DNA of 28,027 nucleotides from Candidatus Sumerlaeota bacterium (GTDB lineage Bacteria; Sumerlaeota; Sumerlaeia; JADFCT01). The stretch spans positions 1 to 28,027 of the forward strand of contig JADFCT010000007.1 in the NCBI GenBank assembly GCA_017161665.1. Direction: 5' to 3'. How positions within the stretch are numbered: position 1 is the first letter of the stretch; every line of letters begins with the position of its first letter. Shown here piece after piece: positions 1 through 8,968 of the stretch. The notes under the pieces were generated by a model. That model was given only the letters and a program-made list of their open reading frames with translations. It was not told the DNA's origin and made no database searches. The translations under genes were made by a program, and so were the position numbers.

Positions 1-76
1 GCTTGGCGGATGTTTGGCTTCTGGGGCGCGGGCCGTATATGTGGTATCGGCGCCGTCACGATGGCATGCTTGCTTC

Positions 77-3000
77 TTAGAACACATCAAAGACACCAAT
101 ATCAAATCGACCGGCTTCCATGGGATTTTCCTCACGGGTGTCGATGGGGCGAAGGCGCATTTGGAATTTGATGGGTTCGGGTTGAATCAGGAACTCGGGA
201 TGGGGGCGAGCCTTGCGCCCCCAGCTGGTGTCGCCGCCCAGTCCCATCTGCCGATGATCCAGGTTTAACTGGATCACATCACGCCGGGGCAATTTATGTG
301 GGTGGCGGGCCGATTCCAGATCGTCTGTCGTGTAAATCTGCGCATTGAATCCCATGGTGGGCATACCCACCGCCAGGAGTCCCACCCCTTTGTCGTTGGT
401 GAGCGTCATCCAACGCGCGTCTTGTTTGGCGCCACATTCCTGTGGGCGCGAATAGGGGACGAACTGATCAGCCACGTGGCCGCCATATCGCCCCATCCGG
501 GCTTCTTTGCGATCCGGATAGGTTGGTTCCGGTCCCCGCCCATACCACTCCAGTTGGCTAAAGGCGGCGTCCAGCGTCATGCGCAGTCCTATCCGCGGCA
601 GGGGCGGCAAATCCATGGCGCCGGGGCGAAAGCGGGATTCAACCAGCACATCCCCCGTAGCAAAAACAGTATAGGCGGTTTCAAAAGGCGAATCGCCGGC
701 GGGAAGCGTGGTCCAGACGGACACGCGAATGACGCCGGGGCGCAGACGGTCAGCCAGGATACGGTCCACCCGCCGGCTTCGGCTGGCCTCTCGCCAGACA
801 CGCTGCCCATCGGCCATCTTGTTTCCCACATGGTTATCCGTCGGCGCGCGCCAGAAGTCCGGTTGCGGTCCCGATCGCAACAGATCCATTCCCCGAAACT
901 GCCACGTCCGAATGGTTCCTTCTTTTTTGTCAAAGATAATTTCAAAATCTTCACCACCAATGCCGATCCAGTGTTCGTTTTCATTGAATGCCAGCACAGG
1001 GGCCTCGGCCCATTGAATCATGGGGCGGCGCGATTCAACCGGCAGATTGAATTGCTCCCAGGCCAATTCATGGCCCGCCGGCGCCCAAGGGGTCGCTTTT
1101 GTGGTCCGGAAGGAAAAATCCAGCCACATCATCGCGCCGGGCGCGAGTTCCGGCTGAACAAAAGGCGCTTGCGTCACCACAGCATGCCCCGGAGCCATTC
1201 GCAAACCTTGAACCGTCCCCTCCGCCACTTTTTTGTCATCCATCCTGAGGGTCCATCGGCATTCCGTATCGTCAGGGCCGAGAATCAGGTCGGTAAAAAT
1301 CCTTCCATTGCGGATTCGCACGCGCCCGTCCAGAACGTCCACGGGTTCGACCTGGATATTTTGATACACCTTTTTCACCTCGCTCAGCCCGGGATGGGGC
1401 GCGCGGTCCGTTCCGACCAGGCCGTTCATACAGAAGTTGTCATCGCTGGGCGTTCCGGGAGGGCCGAAGTCCCCTCCATAGGCCCAATAGGATTCGCCGG
1501 AGGCGGACCAGGCCCTCAGTCCCTGATCCGCCCAATCCCAGATAAATCCGCCCTGAAGGCCGGGATGTTTGTCGATACGGTCCCAGTATGCCCGGATATG
1601 CCCCGTGCTGTTTCCCATGGCGTGGGCGTATTCGCACATGATCAGGGGACGTGGATCACCGCTTTCCACGTGCCGGTCCAGGGCTTCGGGATCGGGATAC
1701 ATGGGACAGATAATATCCGTTTCGGGCCGCGTGCCAGCCGGTTCGTATTGAACGGGCCGGGTGGGGTCGTTCGCTTTGACCCATTTATATGCGGCGGCCA
1801 TGTTCGCGCCGAAACCACATTCATTGCCCAGGGACCAGACAATAATGGATGCGTGATTTTTGTCCCGAGCCACCATTCGGCGGACCCGATCCAGTATGGC
1901 CGCCTCCCAGGCCTTATCCCCGCTCAACGAGAGGGCGCCGTGACATTCCACATTGGCCTCGTCGATCACATACAATCCAAATTCATCACACAGGGAATAC
2001 CACTGGGAATCGTTTGGATAATGGGAGGCGCGCACGGCGTTGATGTTATGTTGCTTCATCAGGAGGATGTCCCGAATCATCGACTCGCGCGAAATGGTAT
2101 GTCCCGTGTCCGGGTCATGTTCATGTCGATTGACGCCTTTGAGGCGCACCGGGCGCCCGTTGACTTTCAACTGGCCATCAGCGATTTCCACCTGCCGAAA
2201 GCCCACGCGCCAGGGGACCACCTCGATCACACGGCTCAGTTCATCCTTCAGGATCAGATACAAACAATACCGATAGGGTGTTTCCGCGGACCAGAGATTG
2301 GGGGCCTCCACATCGTATTTGAGGGTCATTTCCTTGCCGAAACGGGGCGGAAGGATGCCCGACCCCTTCAGCCCATCGACAAGGACGCGACCCGTTTCGT
2401 CCGTCAGTTTTAATTCCAACTCGAAGGCCTTCGGTGTATCGCCCGTATTGCGGACCTGGGTCGAGACCCGCAGAACCGCGTTGCGATAATTCGCATCCAA
2501 TTCCGTCTCCACCTTGAAGTCCCAGATATGCGGATGGGTAACGGACACCAGATTGACATCGCGAAAGATTCCACTCAGCCGCCAGAAGTCCTGGTCTTCC
2601 AGATAGGAGCCGTCCGACCAGCGATAGACTTCCACAGCGAGGATATGTTCTCTCTTCTCCGGAGACAGAAAAGGGGTGATGTCAAACTCCGCTGGAGTTC
2701 GACTCCCCTGACTATATCCCACGCGCCGCCCGTCGATCCAGAAATAGAAAGCCGACTCCACCCCTTCGAAGCGCAGGAAAACGGTCCGACCGTCCCATGA
2801 TTTTGGAACACGGAAGGCGCGGCGATACGCCCCCACCGGATTGTTGTCGTGAGGAATATGGGGAGGATTCGCGGGGCCAAACGGATATTGGATATTCGTA
2901 TAGATGGGCAGTCCATACCCTTCGGTTTGCCAGTTTGAAGGAACGGGTATGGTCCGCCAGTCGCTATCGTCGAAGTCCACGCGTTCAAAGCCTTCGGGGC

Positions 3001-3304
3001 GTAAGCTCGGCGACGGCGCCCAAAAGAAACGCCAGTCTCCATTGAGAGACGCCACCCAGGGCGTTTTGCTTCGGTCCATCGTGCGAGCCGCGCGTTCGGT
3101 GGGCCAGGCCATAAAGGTCGCATGGGGTTCCCGCTTATTGATTCCAAAGATGGCGGGATTTTCCCAGTCCATCGTTGGGGAAGTCGTCTCTTGGGCCGCC
3201 GCTGTCAAGAGGACGCTCCACAGAATCATAAGGAGGGCCAAAGGTTGGCCCCGGCGGAAAGTGCGATTCAGGTTGTACGCGTTCGTCACACGAGGAGTCA
3301 TCAT
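77..3304 (-). CDS. lacZ: Secreted GH2 beta-galactosidase, LacZ type
   Basis: Glycoside hydrolase family 2 enzyme of the long LacZ type (1075 aa), expected to hydrolyse terminal beta-galactosides. Residues 1-37 form a signal peptide (basic NRTFRRG, then a Leu-rich core ending TAAAQ), so it probably acts outside the cytoplasm, unlike E. coli LacZ. The order is sugar-binding jelly roll (about 50-255), immunoglobulin-like domain (about 260-370), TIM barrel (about 371-670) and a C-terminal Bgal_small_N domain recognised by FWRAPTDNH. The likely acid/base is E495 in WSLGNE and the likely nucleophile is E558 in LIMCEYAHAMGNS. AAGGTGA lies 6 nt before the ATG at 3304; a second ATG follows at 3301. 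It lies 77 bp downstream of comEC on the same strand, so it may be read from that transcript or from a promoter in the AT-rich gap. Family assignment is secure; the natural substrate is not proven. Confidence 0.95.
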   Translation of the reverse strand: MMTPRVTNAYNLNRTFRRGQPLALLMILWSVLLTAAAQETTSPTMDWENPAIFGINKREPHATFMAWPTERAARTMDRSKTPWVASLNGDWRFFWAPSPSLRPEGFERVDFDDSDWRTIPVPSNWQTEGYGLPIYTNIQYPFGPANPPHIPHDNNPVGAYRRAFRVPKSWDGRTVFLRFEGVESAFYFWIDGRRVGYSQGSRTPAEFDITPFLSPEKREHILAVEVYRWSDGSYLEDQDFWRLSGIFRDVNLVSVTHPHIWDFKVETELDANYRNAVLRVSTQVRNTGDTPKAFELELKLTDETGRVLVDGLKGSGILPPRFGKEMTLKYDVEAPNLWSAETPYRYCLYLILKDELSRVIEVVPWRVGFRQVEIADGQLKVNGRPVRLKGVNRHEHDPDTGHTISRESMIRDILLMKQHNINAVRASHYPNDSQWYSLCDEFGLYVIDEANVECHGALSLSGDKAWEAAILDRVRRMVARDKNHASIIVWSLGNECGFGANMAAAYKWVKANDPTRPVQYEPAGTRPETDIICPMYPDPEALDRHVESGDPRPLIMCEYAHAMGNSTGHIRAYWDRIDKHPGLQGGFIWDWADQGLRAWSASGESYWAYGGDFGPPGTPSDDNFCMNGLVGTDRAPHPGLSEVKKVYQNIQVEPVDVLDGRVRIRNGRIFTDLILGPDDTECRWTLRMDDKKVAEGTVQGLRMAPGHAVVTQAPFVQPELAPGAMMWLDFSFRTTKATPWAPAGHELAWEQFNLPVESRRPMIQWAEAPVLAFNENEHWIGIGGEDFEIIFDKKEGTIRTWQFRGMDLLRSGPQPDFWRAPTDNHVGNKMADGQRVWREASRSRRVDRILADRLRPGVIRVSVWTTLPAGDSPFETAYTVFATGDVLVESRFRPGAMDLPPLPRIGLRMTLDAAFSQLEWYGRGPEPTYPDRKEARMGRYGGHVADQFVPYSRPQECGAKQDARWMTLTNDKGVGLLAVGMPTMGFNAQIYTTDDLESARHPHKLPRRDVIQLNLDHRQMGLGGDTSWGRKARPHPEFLIQPEPIKFQMRLRPIDTREENPMEAGRFDIGVFDVF

Positions 3305-3381
3305 GCCGTTTCACCTTCAGAAAGACTGTTAAATTTTTATTACAACTATTGACGCAAAACACTCGTTTTCCGTCAAGCGAA

Positions 3382-5937
3382 TCATCCCCCACCCTTGGTC
3401 GCGGTAGCCACTCGGGCCCAGAGGCGTCGTCCGTCCGTTTTGAATTCGATGGCGCCATGTCGATCGGTCCGGAAAATCATGACGCCGGCTTTCTCCAGTC
3501 TTTCCACGACAGAAGGCGCCGGATGCCCATAGCGATTGTCAATGCCGACCGAGATCACGGACACCTCCGGGTCCACGGCTTGGAGAAAAGCCGATGTGGC
3601 GACGCCCGAGCTGCCATGATGCGAAACCTTCAGTAAGGTCGCCTCCAAAGGGGCCTTTGCCCGGATCAACTCCCCTTCGGCATCCGCCTCCATGTCTCCG
3701 GCCAACAACATGGCGAATTGATCATATACGATCCGTAACGCGACGGAAGCCGCGTTCGACTCCGGCGCCGCCACAGCGGCGTCCGTGGGCCAAAGCACTT
3801 CGGCGGCATATCCATCGCCATCGAATCGATCGCCAGCCCGGACCGCCTTATTCCGAAAAGCGAAGACGGTCATGGCCGTTTCAAACCGCTCCGCCACCGC
3901 CGTGTCCTTGTCGTCGTCGCCCGAGTGGAGTGTCAGAGCGGGGGGCCAGACCTGCATCACCGCCGGCAGTCCGCCCACATGATCCGCGTCTGGGTGGGTC
4001 GCCACCAGGAGGTCCAGTTTACGGACACCCATCGCCGTCAGGGCCGGAACAACAGTCCGGGTTCCTTGATCCCATTGCCGTCCGCCGCCGCCGCCGTCCA
4101 CGAGCATGGTTTTCCCATCGGGAAACTGTGTAAAACAGGCGTCGCCCTGGCCCACGTCGAGAAAGACGATTCGCAGGCTCCCGTCCCCGACGCCGATCCA
4201 GCCCAAGACGGCCCAAAAGACAGCAACTCCGGCCAGTCGGATCAAGAGTTCCGCTCGTCCACGGAAGGCTTCGACTGGCGTGCGAACGGGCCGAAGCCAG
4301 GAAGCCGAAAAGAGCCAGACATAGTAGGCGCCGATCATGTAGTAGGGCATGCCCGCTGTGGCCACGGAGGCGCCAGGGGCCCAGGCCAATCCCACGGAGA
4401 CCCATTTCGTCAGCGCAGCCGACTGGCCCGCCAGCCACCCCAGCCCCCCCGCCACATCCGGCCCCAGAAACCCCACGGTCGATAAGAGAGCGGAAGCGCC
4501 GATGGCTACCATGACCGGAAACGCTGTCAGGATGGCCGTCAGGGGCGCAATAAACGAAACGCGCTGGAAGTAAAGCGTCAAGAAGGGCAACAGGACCAGT
4601 TGAACCGCCAGACACACCATGGCAGGCCTCAACACCAGTTGACTCAGCCACACGCGCCCGCGTCGCGCCCACCAGGAGGGCGTCTCCCCAACCCCCTTCC
4701 GTCCCGGCGCCTGAAAGGTGAGCAGATCCATCAAAGGCGGCGCCAGCGTTAATAATCCCAACATGCACAGGTAAGACAATTGAAAGCCGGCCTGCCACAG
4801 GGCGCGCGGCCAGATCGCCAGTGACACGATCGCCGCAAAGGCCAGCGCCGCCAGGGGATCCACTTTGTATTTAAGGAAAAATGGCGCCGACACGCATCCA
4901 TACATGATGGCGGCCCGAATCGCTGAAGGGCGAAAATCCGTCAGAATCACATAGATAACGAGGCATAAGCAGGCGCCCACATACGCCCACTTGGGACGGA
5001 TTCGCGCCAGACGGAATCCCAAAAAAACAAAAAACGCCATCAGTCCCGTATGGAGTCCGCTGACGGCGAAGAGGTGCATGGTCCCGCTGCGCAAGAAGGC
5101 GTCACGCTGTTTTTCCGGGATCCGCCAGGCGCGACCGAATAAAATGGCCTCGACCAGTTTTGCCTGTTCTTCGGACATGCTGACGCGAATCAAACCGGTC
5201 ACCGCTGTTCGATAACCGGCGACCCATCCTTGAAAGCGCGTCCAACCACCGGCGTCCGTCGGCGGAGCAATCATCAACTGGCGATCGGAATAGCAGACCG
5301 CCAACCCCACCGCCCCATGATCTCTCAGGTAGTCGTCATATTGAAACACACCGGGATTGACCTGCCCCGGAGGATTCCATTGGGCATCGCGGATGGAAAC
5401 CCAATGGCCTGGCGCCGGATTCGCCTTTGTCACGGCCCACAGGGCCGGTCCCCGACAGGTCACCCGGATGGCCAAAGGCAGGCGGTAAACGGCCCCATCT
5501 TTGGCGGCGCGCAATAGGCAATCCGTCACATCAAAGGTCGCGCTCTGGTCACGAGCGGAGACGGAAGAGCCCATGCGCCCGGTAAACGAAACGACCCCGT
5601 CGGCCAACGCCGCCTGGATCATCGCCTGGGACAATCGTTCCTCGTCTGCCAGCTGGCGCTGCCGCGCAGCTCCCAACAGAAAAACGGCGCCCCACAGCAG
5701 GATGCCGCCGGCCCCTATCCGCCAGGCGCCGCCATTGCGTCGCGCCATCCAGACAATCGCTCCATGAGCGCCGCCGCAAACCACGGCGGCCCAGGCAAAG
5801 CCCCAGACCGGCGCCGCCCCCGCCGAGCCGACGATCATGCCGCCCATCCATGCGAGGGCCAAATAGACCACCGGTCGTTTGATCAACGGCCGGGACTGAT
5901 TCTCGCGATTGTCTCCGTCTCGCCACTCGGCGCTCAT
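3382..5937 (-). CDS. comEC: ComEC/Rec2 family DNA-uptake channel protein
   Basis: Inner-membrane protein of 851 aa, the full length expected for ComEC/Rec2, which carries single-stranded DNA across the cytoplasmic membrane during natural transformation. The N-terminal membrane segments and DUF4131-type region cover about 20-230. The Competence domain starts near 245 and shows the hallmark AVSGLHTGL at 291-299, followed by many hydrophobic helices to about 582. The C-terminal metallo-beta-lactamase-like domain has DVGQGDA (594-600), THPDADH (647-653) and SHHGS (772-776), so its metal-binding residues look intact. An AGGA lies 6 nt before the ATG. It begins 22 bp after the nadE stop, which suggests co-transcription with nadE. 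No other competence genes are in the window, so whether the cell is transformable cannot be judged. Confidence 0.94.
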   Translation of the reverse strand: MSAEWRDGDNRENQSRPLIKRPVVYLALAWMGGMIVGSAGAAPVWGFAWAAVVCGGAHGAIVWMARRNGGAWRIGAGGILLWGAVFLLGAARQRQLADEERLSQAMIQAALADGVVSFTGRMGSSVSARDQSATFDVTDCLLRAAKDGAVYRLPLAIRVTCRGPALWAVTKANPAPGHWVSIRDAQWNPPGQVNPGVFQYDDYLRDHGAVGLAVCYSDRQLMIAPPTDAGGWTRFQGWVAGYRTAVTGLIRVSMSEEQAKLVEAILFGRAWRIPEKQRDAFLRSGTMHLFAVSGLHTGLMAFFVFLGFRLARIRPKWAYVGACLCLVIYVILTDFRPSAIRAAIMYGCVSAPFFLKYKVDPLAALAFAAIVSLAIWPRALWQAGFQLSYLCMLGLLTLAPPLMDLLTFQAPGRKGVGETPSWWARRGRVWLSQLVLRPAMVCLAVQLVLLPFLTLYFQRVSFIAPLTAILTAFPVMVAIGASALLSTVGFLGPDVAGGLGWLAGQSAALTKWVSVGLAWAPGASVATAGMPYYMIGAYYVWLFSASWLRPVRTPVEAFRGRAELLIRLAGVAVFWAVLGWIGVGDGSLRIVFLDVGQGDACFTQFPDGKTMLVDGGGGGRQWDQGTRTVVPALTAMGVRKLDLLVATHPDADHVGGLPAVMQVWPPALTLHSGDDDKDTAVAERFETAMTVFAFRNKAVRAGDRFDGDGYAAEVLWPTDAAVAAPESNAASVALRIVYDQFAMLLAGDMEADAEGELIRAKAPLEATLLKVSHHGSSGVATSAFLQAVDPEVSVISVGIDNRYGHPAPSVVERLEKAGVMIFRTDRHGAIEFKTDGRRLWARVATATKGGG

Positions 5938-5959
5938 GGCATTCCTGTTTCAATTAAGA

Positions 5960-7612
5960 TTAATCATACGCCGCAATGGGCATCCTCCGCCCATAGCCGA
6001 AAGCCTTTGTGGTGATGCGCAGTCCCGGCGCCGCCTGGCGTCGTTTATATTCATTTCGGTCGATCATCCGAATCACACGATCCACTTCGGCCCGATCCGC
6101 ACCCAGTCGTCTCGCGATCGAAGCGGCATCCAGATGTTCTTCAATATAGGCTCGGAGAATCGGATCCAGCGCCTCATATTCGGGCAGAGAGTCCGAGTCC
6201 AGTTGATCGGGGCGAAGTTCCGCCGATGGGGGTTTGGTGATAGAGGCCCAGGGAATGATTTCCTCGTGGCGATTGATCCAGCGGGCCAGGTCGAAGACCA
6301 TGGTCTTCGGCACATCCAGCAGGACCCCCAATCCGCCACACATGTCGCCGTACAGCGTCGCGTAGCCCACGGCCGCCTCGGATTTATTGCCCGTTGTCAA
6401 GACCATGGCGCCGAATTTGTTGGACAGCGCCATCAGCGTGACGCCACGGATGCGGGCCTGGATGTTTTCTTCCGTCACATCGGCTTTGCGTCCCTTGAAG
6501 GAAGGGGTCATCATGTCCAGGAAGGCCGCGAAGGCCGGTTCGATGGCGATCTGCCGATAGTCAATGCCCAGATTCCTGGCCAGGTCCTCGGCGTCCGAGC
6601 GGCTGTGATCGGACGAGTAGCGCGAAGGCATTGAGACGCCATACACATTTTCCGGTCCCAGAGCATGGGCCGCAATCGTGGCCGTCAAGGCCGAGTCAAT
6701 ACCGCCGCTCAGCCCGACGATGACTTTTTCGAATCGGCATTTGCGGACATAATCGCGTGTGCCCATCTTCAGGGCTTCATAAAGTTCCCCCATTTCTTCC
6801 ATGGATTCGGCCAGGGGCTCTTCACAAGACACGGTCCCGGCGCCCTCATCGAGATCCACCATCAGCAGTTGTTCCTCAAAGGCGCGCGCGCGAGCCACTG
6901 TGCATCCCTGAGCATCGAAGACCGCGCTGCCGCCATCGAAGAGAAGATCATCGTTCCCCCCGACGAGATTGACATGAATCAACGGTTTGCCGTGGCGCCG
7001 GGCCATGGCGGCGAACATGTCATGGCGTGTGGCGATTTTCCCCAGATTATAGGGCGAGGCCGACATATTGACAATCGCATCCACGCCCATATCCACCAGT
7101 TGCTCCACCGGGTCCACGGAATAGAGTCGTTCGGACCAGTATAAAGCGTCGTTCCAGCAATCCTCGCAAATCGTCACCGCCAGCCGCTGCGCCCCCACAT
7201 CCACTGGAATTCGCCAAGGCGCCGAATCGAAATAGCGTCCCTCATCGAATATGTCGTATGTAGGGATCAAGGTCTTGTGATGGCGCGAGACCATGCGACC
7301 GCCCCGACACAGGACGGCGGCATTGTACAATCCCTTGCCCACCTGGGTTTCATGTTTTTCCACACAGCCGACCAGCGCTGCGGGGCCGTCGGCTGTCGCT
7401 GCGGCGACATCGTGGAGGACTTCGTCACATCGTTGGATAAAATCCGGTTTGCTCAACAAATCTTTGGGCGGATAGCCGGGAATGGTCAGTTCCGGGAGGA
7501 CCACCAGGTGAGCGCCGCCTTCACGTCCGGCTTTCAAGACATCAAGAATCCGGCGCCGATTCGTTTCCAGCGCCCCCACCGTCGTATTGATTTGTCCAAT
7601 TAAAATCCGCAT
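5960..7612 (-). CDS. nadE: Glutamine-dependent NAD+ synthetase
   Basis: Cytoplasmic enzyme catalysing the last step of NAD+ synthesis, amidation of deamido-NAD+ using glutamine and ATP. From the chosen start it is 550 aa. The N-terminal nitrilase-type glutaminase domain (about 1-265) carries the catalytic triad as E41 (VLPELT), K113 (HHKTLIP) and C152 (ICEDCW). The C-terminal synthetase domain has the PP-loop SGGIDS at 302-307 and later the NKSE motif. The reading frame is open upstream to 7693, but MRILIGQIN begins the nitrilase fold and has AAGGAG 10 nt upstream, so 7612 is preferred. It is followed after 22 bp by comEC. The region upstream contains three tandem 16-bp repeats. Confidence 0.95.
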   Translation of the reverse strand: MRILIGQINTTVGALETNRRRILDVLKAGREGGAHLVVLPELTIPGYPPKDLLSKPDFIQRCDEVLHDVAAATADGPAALVGCVEKHETQVGKGLYNAAVLCRGGRMVSRHHKTLIPTYDIFDEGRYFDSAPWRIPVDVGAQRLAVTICEDCWNDALYWSERLYSVDPVEQLVDMGVDAIVNMSASPYNLGKIATRHDMFAAMARRHGKPLIHVNLVGGNDDLLFDGGSAVFDAQGCTVARARAFEEQLLMVDLDEGAGTVSCEEPLAESMEEMGELYEALKMGTRDYVRKCRFEKVIVGLSGGIDSALTATIAAHALGPENVYGVSMPSRYSSDHSRSDAEDLARNLGIDYRQIAIEPAFAAFLDMMTPSFKGRKADVTEENIQARIRGVTLMALSNKFGAMVLTTGNKSEAAVGYATLYGDMCGGLGVLLDVPKTMVFDLARWINRHEEIIPWASITKPPSAELRPDQLDSDSLPEYEALDPILRAYIEEHLDAASIARRLGADRAEVDRVIRMIDRNEYKRRQAAPGLRITTKAFGYGRRMPIAAYD

Positions 7613-7622
7613 TCCAGACAAG

Positions 7623-7628
7623 CTCCTT
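7623..7628 (-). promoter_or_regulatory. Ribosome binding site deciding the nadE start
   Basis: AAGGAG on the minus strand, 10 nt before the ATG at 7612. It supports the internal start over the upstream in-frame ATG at 7693, whose first 27 residues do not resemble the nitrilase fold. Confidence 0.7.
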
Positions 7629-7702
7629 CCACCCTCATTATCTTCCGGCTTCGACAGTGGGGGTGTCCTTGCCGGGAATATGTGCGAACGCATCGTCTCC
7701 GC

Positions 7703-7753
7703 GCGTCAGTGTTTCAACGCGTCAGTGTTTCAACGCGTCAGTGTTTCAACGCG
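7703..7753. repeat. Three perfect tandem copies of a 16-bp unit
   Basis: The unit GCGTCAGTGTTTCAAC occurs three times head to tail without mismatch (7703-7718, 7719-7734, 7735-7750), followed by the first three bases of a fourth copy. Each junction creates a palindromic ACGCGT core. The array begins 91 bp upstream of the nadE start and ends 10 bp from the stop codon of the MASE3 gene. It lies outside any supported gene. It could be a slippage-expanded minisatellite or a cluster of protein-binding sites. It is too short, and has no spacers, to be a CRISPR array. Confidence 0.9.
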
Positions 7754-7763
7754 ACGGAAGGTC

Positions 7764-8846
7764 CTATTCTAAGAGATCCAAGTCCGCCAATTGTTTTTTC
7801 ATACACTCCGGGCACACGCCATGAGAGAAATTCGCGGATGTCCGTTCACTCACATACACCTCCACCTGCTTCCAGTGGCCTTCATCATCGCGGACTCGTT
7901 TGCAATAGGCGCATATGGGCAGGATTCCCCGAAGAGTCTTAATTTCATCCAGGGCTTTTTTCAAATCGGCGATCAGATGTTCTTTTTCCTCTTCCGCCTT
8001 GCGCCGGATTTCCATTTCCTCTTTCAGTCGGGCATTCGCCGCCTTCATGTTTAATTCGCTCAAGCGTAGATTGTGAAACATCAGCGCGTAGGGACGACGC
8101 AGCCCGGCATATATGATGCCCCGATAAAGCACATAGAACGAAACGATCTTGATCAAATGCCCTCCCTGGTTGAGAAGACCAAAGACGTTTTCGTAACCAC
8201 AAAACAATAATTCGGCCGTCAGAGTCAACACAATCGAAGCGATAATCAGGTGATAGACTTCCTTGTCATAATCGCCGCGCCGAAGCCAAGTAACCCTCCA
8301 GGCTGCCAGTAACAGGACACAGATTCCCGCTTCGCTGGCCAGTTTGAAAGAAGTGAGTCCCTGACCATCGACGTAGCAGACGGGGAATATATCCCAAACC
8401 AAAACACTGGACAGCAGAACCGCTGTTCCTATGGCCATCCAGACGAAGACTTTATCCAGTCGAATGCATCTCTGCATCAAGAAAGGGACCGCTAAGAGAC
8501 TTCCGCCTTCAATCATTCGCGCAATCAACCAGAGTTGAGTGGCATGGTTGCCCCCGTCACTCACAAAAACACCCATCCCCTTGTAGGCCAGCAAATGCAA
8601 CGTATCCACACATCCCACAAAGAAATAGGCGTATCCCAAGAACAAAAAGCCGTAGTTGTCTGAATAGCGTCGCGCATTCCAGGCGAACAGAAACATTCCA
8701 AAGGCGATCACGATGCAAAAGCCTTCGGCCAGACAATGAAAAAGGAGTGGATTGAACTGCCCCAATATCGCCAGGGCGAACAGGCTCAACGCCAAAAGGA
8801 TATGCGATCGAACAGCAAAAGGCTTCGACATGGGATCATCATCCAA
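7764..8846 (-). CDS. MASE3-domain membrane sensor with Cys4 C-terminal domain
   Basis: Protein of 360 aa. Residues about 15-250 hold seven to eight hydrophobic segments with the signature of MASE3, an integral-membrane sensory domain (FAWNARRYSDN near 54-64, GYAYFFVGCVDTLHLLAYKGMG near 71-92). A charged coiled coil (about 261-308) leads to a short domain with two CxxC pairs, C312/C315 and C345/C348, around DDEGHWKQVEVY. Similar tails occur at the ends of bacterial receiver- and PAS-containing signalling proteins, and the cysteines probably bind zinc. There is no PAS, histidine kinase, GGDEF or phosphatase domain after the coiled coil, so how it passes its signal on is unclear. The start is uncertain: ATG at 8846 or 8831, neither with a strong ribosome binding site. 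A TATAAT box lies about 57 bp upstream. Confidence 0.85.
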   Translation of the reverse strand: MDDDPMSKPFAVRSHILLALSLFALAILGQFNPLLFHCLAEGFCIVIAFGMFLFAWNARRYSDNYGFLFLGYAYFFVGCVDTLHLLAYKGMGVFVSDGGNHATQLWLIARMIEGGSLLAVPFLMQRCIRLDKVFVWMAIGTAVLLSSVLVWDIFPVCYVDGQGLTSFKLASEAGICVLLLAAWRVTWLRRGDYDKEVYHLIIASIVLTLTAELLFCGYENVFGLLNQGGHLIKIVSFYVLYRGIIYAGLRRPYALMFHNLRLSELNMKAANARLKEEMEIRRKAEEEKEHLIADLKKALDEIKTLRGILPICAYCKRVRDDEGHWKQVEVYVSERTSANFSHGVCPECMKKQLADLDLLE

Positions 8847-8902
8847 TCTAGGTCATCGTCAGTCTGCGCCAATAGGCGCTGTCGGCAAACTCATCGATCT
8901 AT

Positions 8903-8930
8903 ATTATAGTGGCGTTTCTATTGGAACACA
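8903..8930 (-). promoter_or_regulatory. Putative promoter of the MASE3 gene
   Basis: A perfect TATAAT (8903-8908, minus strand) lies in the gap between the stop of the upstream gene and the MASE3 start, giving a leader of about 50 nt. The -35 region is weak (TGTGTT at 16-bp spacing), so this is supported mainly by the -10 box and its position. The -10 sits inside the short palindrome CTATATTATAG. Confidence 0.35.
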
Positions 8931-8968
8931 CACCGAAAACATTCCACCGCGAAGTCTCGCGTTCGGGT

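Noticed and set aside
14..268. A short plus-strand open frame at the left edge
   Set aside because: Most of it overlaps the 3' end of the beta-galactosidase gene in antisense. Bases 1-76, beyond that gene, show no supportable gene, terminator or repeat.
296..2413. A 705-codon plus-strand open frame
   Set aside because: It lies wholly antisense to the beta-galactosidase, which has intact catalytic motifs and a signal peptide. The translation has no recognisable domain and no good ribosome binding site; it mirrors the codon bias of the real gene.
7703..7753. Possible CRISPR array
   Set aside because: The copies are 16 bp, directly adjacent and without spacers, and no cas genes are nearby.
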